Assembly (NCBI GenBank): GCA_017591395.1
Contig: WEDG01002567.1
Coordinates: 161,850-225,849, forward strand
Direction: 5' to 3'
Source of the DNA: Schistocephalus solidus
Lineage: Eukaryota > Platyhelminthes > Cestoda > Diphyllobothriidea > Diphyllobothriidae
DNA: 64,000 nt
Shown: positions 61,230 to 64,000 of the stretch, piece after piece
How positions within the stretch are numbered: position 1 is the first letter of the stretch
Layout: each line of letters starts with the position of its first letter
The notes under the pieces: model-generated
What the model was told of the DNA's origin: nothing
The model's input: only the letters and a program-made list of their open reading frames with translations
Database searches by the model: none
Made by a program: the position numbers and the translations under genes

Positions 61230-62160
61230 TTGGGGAACCAATAAGGGGGAAGAAGAATAAGTAGAAGCATCCCGTAGACCATGTTATACGCAACCATCCC
61301 AATGCGGAAACTTCCTCCAACAACAACACCAAACCCACATAAAAACTAAAACGCTGTTCCAAAACTCGACTACCCCACGAAACAAAGAACACTATCGAAG
61401 CTAGAGTAACGCGTGCCCGGAATTATCAGAAGGCATTCGGAAAACAGATGAAGAGTAAACTTTAGCATGCAATGCCACCGGTCCAAGCAACTGAATTTGT
61501 GAAGAGGCAGCTGTTATCTGGTTATGGAGCTTAATGTCCTAAATGGGAAATAGACCGAAGGAAGGGGGCACAAACAGCGAAGGGTAGTAAAGAGCATCCC
61601 TCAAACCATCCGGGGTGTAACCACTGCAAGGAAGACCACCCCTAACAGCCCCTCCCACAACTCATTCAAACGGAGACGCTGTTCCAACCTGCAACACCCC
61701 ATCAAATGAAGACAACTAGGCAAATGATACGAGCATAAGAGAAGGTAGTCAAAGGAGAGCTGCAGCGTTAGCGTAAACATACAATGGCACTTGGCCAAGC
61801 ACCAAGGCTTATGTAAAGTTAGTTGTTATCTGCTTACCAAAAATAACGGTGGGAGGAGGGTGAGCGAGGGGGAAGGGGAAGGTTGAGACAAATTGGTAGG
61901 TAGGGGCAACCCAGAGGCCGTTCTACGCATATTCACTGCGACCGTACAAAACCCCCACTAAGAGCCCCCTAAATCTACACACAAATAAAGACGCTATGTC
62001 AACCCCTACTACACCGCAGAACATGGAAAACAAGCTTATCAAGAGGAGCGAATGACAGCGGCAGCTGCACCAACCATACGCGCATTCAATGCCATTGTTT
62101 CAAACTCCAGCAGTCTCACCGGCACATGAGCCTAATCAAATATGGCCGAAAGCATTACTG
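61230..62160. repeat. diverged tandem repeat, period about 310-325 nt
   Basis: Landmarks recur at regular spacing: acgctgttcc-type words near 61351, 61675 and 61989; caatgccac-type words near 61466, 61778 and 62082; gttatctg near 61514 and 61827. At least three units are present, strongly diverged by substitutions and indels. The plus strand is rich in A and C. A fourth unit up to about 62700 is possible but not clear. Confidence 0.6.
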
Positions 62161-62889
62161 CACAGCAAAGCGGGCAGCCAAATGCTAGGGAAGAAGCATC
62201 CAACACAGCATGTAAGCAAAGAAGACCCCCAACGTTTTCGCTACAGCCTAGGTCCCCGCTAACCTACCGCGCAAACAAGCAAGGTCAAATGCATCACCGA
62301 ATGTCGTAAGGCACAGAAAATTGGAAACTGCATCAAGCGCACCCGTAAGCAGTATCCCTCTTCCAAATACCTGACCCCCTCGCCAAAACATTGCCTAACC
62401 AAGCCCAACCGACCGCATGGCCGCGCAGCGCAGCAGACAGCCGACTGCTAAACGCATCCAACCCAAATGTGCTAGCAAGGGAAGCCCACAACGGCCTCCC
62501 CAGCCCGTACCCCCACCACAACTTAGCCCACTGCTCAAACGACCAAACGCATGACCGTGCATCGCACCTGGCAGAACAAAAACAGCCGCACCCAACCCAT
62601 AAGCCAGGGCAGTGCAATCGGTTGCAACCAGCCCAGCTAGGTGCAATGCAAACCAAATGCCTCTCGCAATGATATCTTAAACTAATTAAGACAACCTACT
62701 TTAAACATAATAGTGGCAAAAACAGAGGCGTTTTAATTTGGACCCGGCTAATGTGCTTCCATCAAAAGCCTTACCAAAATATTCGTGCCAAGAAAGCAGG
62801 TGAGCATCTATCCCCCTTTCAAAGGTGATACAGTGTCAAATGTGATAAAGTGACGACTTGGATGCATGATCGAACGAATTTACGCCACC
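62161..62889. other. A+C-biased region after the tandem repeat
   Basis: The composition bias continues to about 62700, with overlapping ORFs on both strands (93-107 codons) that are products of the bias. No gene is supported. Confidence 0.45.
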
Positions 62890-63140
62890 TTTAGGTTGTT
62901 GTTTATAAGCACCAATATGGCTATTCCAGTTAGACCGAACAAAGAGAATCTGCCTATGTACACTGCATCAAATTGTATGCATGAGTTTACATGTGGTTGC
63001 GGATGCAAATACATTGGGCGCAGGCAAAGGCAGTAAGCAACTCGATCAGCTAAACACATGCTGAAATGGCTGCTAAGAGCGGAAAATAAGATACCCAGGA
63101 GTTCAATAACAAAGCACCTGGTGGACACTGATGGACAAGG
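62890..63140 (+). mobile_element. Penelope-like element fragment with GIY-YIG-type nuclease
   Basis: The plus strand encodes VRPNKENLPMYTASNCMHEF, TCGCGCKYIGRRQRQ, a stop, then HMLKWLLRAENKIPRSSITK and HLVDT. A Cys-rich FTCxCG..YIGR core followed by KHLVDTGH is characteristic of the GIY-YIG endonuclease that follows the reverse transcriptase in Penelope-like elements. One stop (62990s) and degradation after HLVDT show it is dead. Confidence 0.65.
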
Positions 63141-64000
63141 TACAGCGGGTAATATAAGGTGTATATGGTCCTTGCGAAATTGCATGTGTTGTTCCTTCTT
63201 CTCTTTGAATTTGTGAAGTCGAAGATTTTGAAGATTTTGAGTTTTCGAAGATTTTGATTGACATAGCGGATAGCGGCTTGCAAGCCATGGGAGGACTTAA
63301 TTACCGGTTTCACCCACATAAAGTTTGGTAGAATTCTGTTCCTTCAACATCGATATCAAAAGGCAAATGTTTTGGCGTGAAAAACTCGTCACTTGGACAC
63401 TTTTCCATCGTTGAGCATATAGCAAAACATGAGCCTGGGTTTTTTGATTTTCTTGGTGCTGGACATAACCTACCGTTACCCGTTTAGTAACTACTTAACA
63501 GACGTAGTATGATTCAGTAGACTTGGTCATTATAGACATATGACGAAGGCTTTGTAGTCCGAAGCTGAAATTACTAATATTGACTCTAAACAAAAAACCA
63601 ATGTTTGCGATGGAGATATTTATCTCGTTTCAGTATCTAGCAGTGGAACCGAGTGCTACTTAACAGAGGCGCATAGCTAACAAAACAAATCATAAATTAT
63701 CGACTAAGTGATTCAAGAAGGGTCACTTCGTGGTTGGACAGTGACAAATAGATTAAGAGTGCTTTAGTCAACGAAGCCGTAATTCGGATGCTAAACGATG
63801 TGAGCAGTTTATTCAACAGGAGCCATTCCACCGAATAAGGATATGCTGAACTGCACACCCCAGAATGAAAGTAACCTACCTACTGGTATACTTTATTTAG
63901 GAGGACAACAAGTTTCATTAAAACATTGAAAACACTGTTAATTTTCCGTGACCTTGGACCCGCAAAGATATGCGTCATCAAAGATACAAAAAAACATTCC
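63141..64000. other. end of window, nothing recognised
   Basis: No gene, repeat or exon could be supported. Confidence 0.4.

Noticed and set aside
62333..62672. Overlapping ORFs of 93-107 codons on both strands
   Set aside because: They arise from the A+C-biased composition; no motif, splice site or family resemblance.

Overview
This window is eukaryotic nuclear DNA from a parasitic flatworm, most likely a diphyllobothriidean tapeworm (the Spirometra, Dibothriocephalus and Schistocephalus group). The clues are short exons split by introns ranging from about 40 nt to more than 8 kb, heavy loads of non-LTR retrotransposons, and an RTE-like endonuclease/reverse transcriptase with C-terminal C2H2 zinc fingers that I recognise from that group. 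The genus assignment is inference from memory.

Two host genes can be supported. (1) A MATE/SLC47-type multidrug and toxin extrusion transporter lies on the + strand, with 13 supported exons from 1329 to the stop at 24824. Exons encoding roughly the first third of the protein lie upstream of the window. (2) A homologue of SPAG8, a ciliary/flagellar microtubule inner protein, lies on the - strand (exons 48445 down to 40488). It includes a proposed 14-nt microexon, has a polyadenylation signal just past its stop, and its 5' end is not found. The genes are convergent, separated by about 15.7 kb of repeats.

Layout: 1-24824, MATE gene with LINE and SINE remnants in its introns, including an almost full-length but broken RTE-like element with zinc fingers at 9130-13860 in the 8.2-kb intron. 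24825-26440, two long GA microsatellites. 26447-38885, a retroelement graveyard: a Penelope GIY-YIG fragment and a broken LINE on the - strand, then a second RTE-like element (30099-38885) split by a 4.9-kb CR1-like LINE (31547-36435). 39728-40060, a diverged copy of the RTE-associated 3' module. 40453-48445, SPAG8, with copies of one SINE family in two introns. 51040-56805, two more CR1-like copies, each interrupted by another insertion. 57270-61110, a tRNA-like SINE, a small unknown ORF and a - strand LINE. 61230-62700, a diverged tandem repeat with strong strand bias. 62890-63140, a second Penelope fragment.

Nothing here forms a pathway. The transporter would sit in a membrane and export organic cations or drugs; SPAG8 would act inside axonemal doublets. 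The points most worth checking are a one-base reading-frame defect in a MATE exon that a tandem splice acceptor could rescue, replacement of the family's key acidic transport residues, the SPAG8 microexon, and the layered nested insertions. Exon boundaries come from reading splice sites, phase and family similarity by eye; no alignment or transcript data were available.
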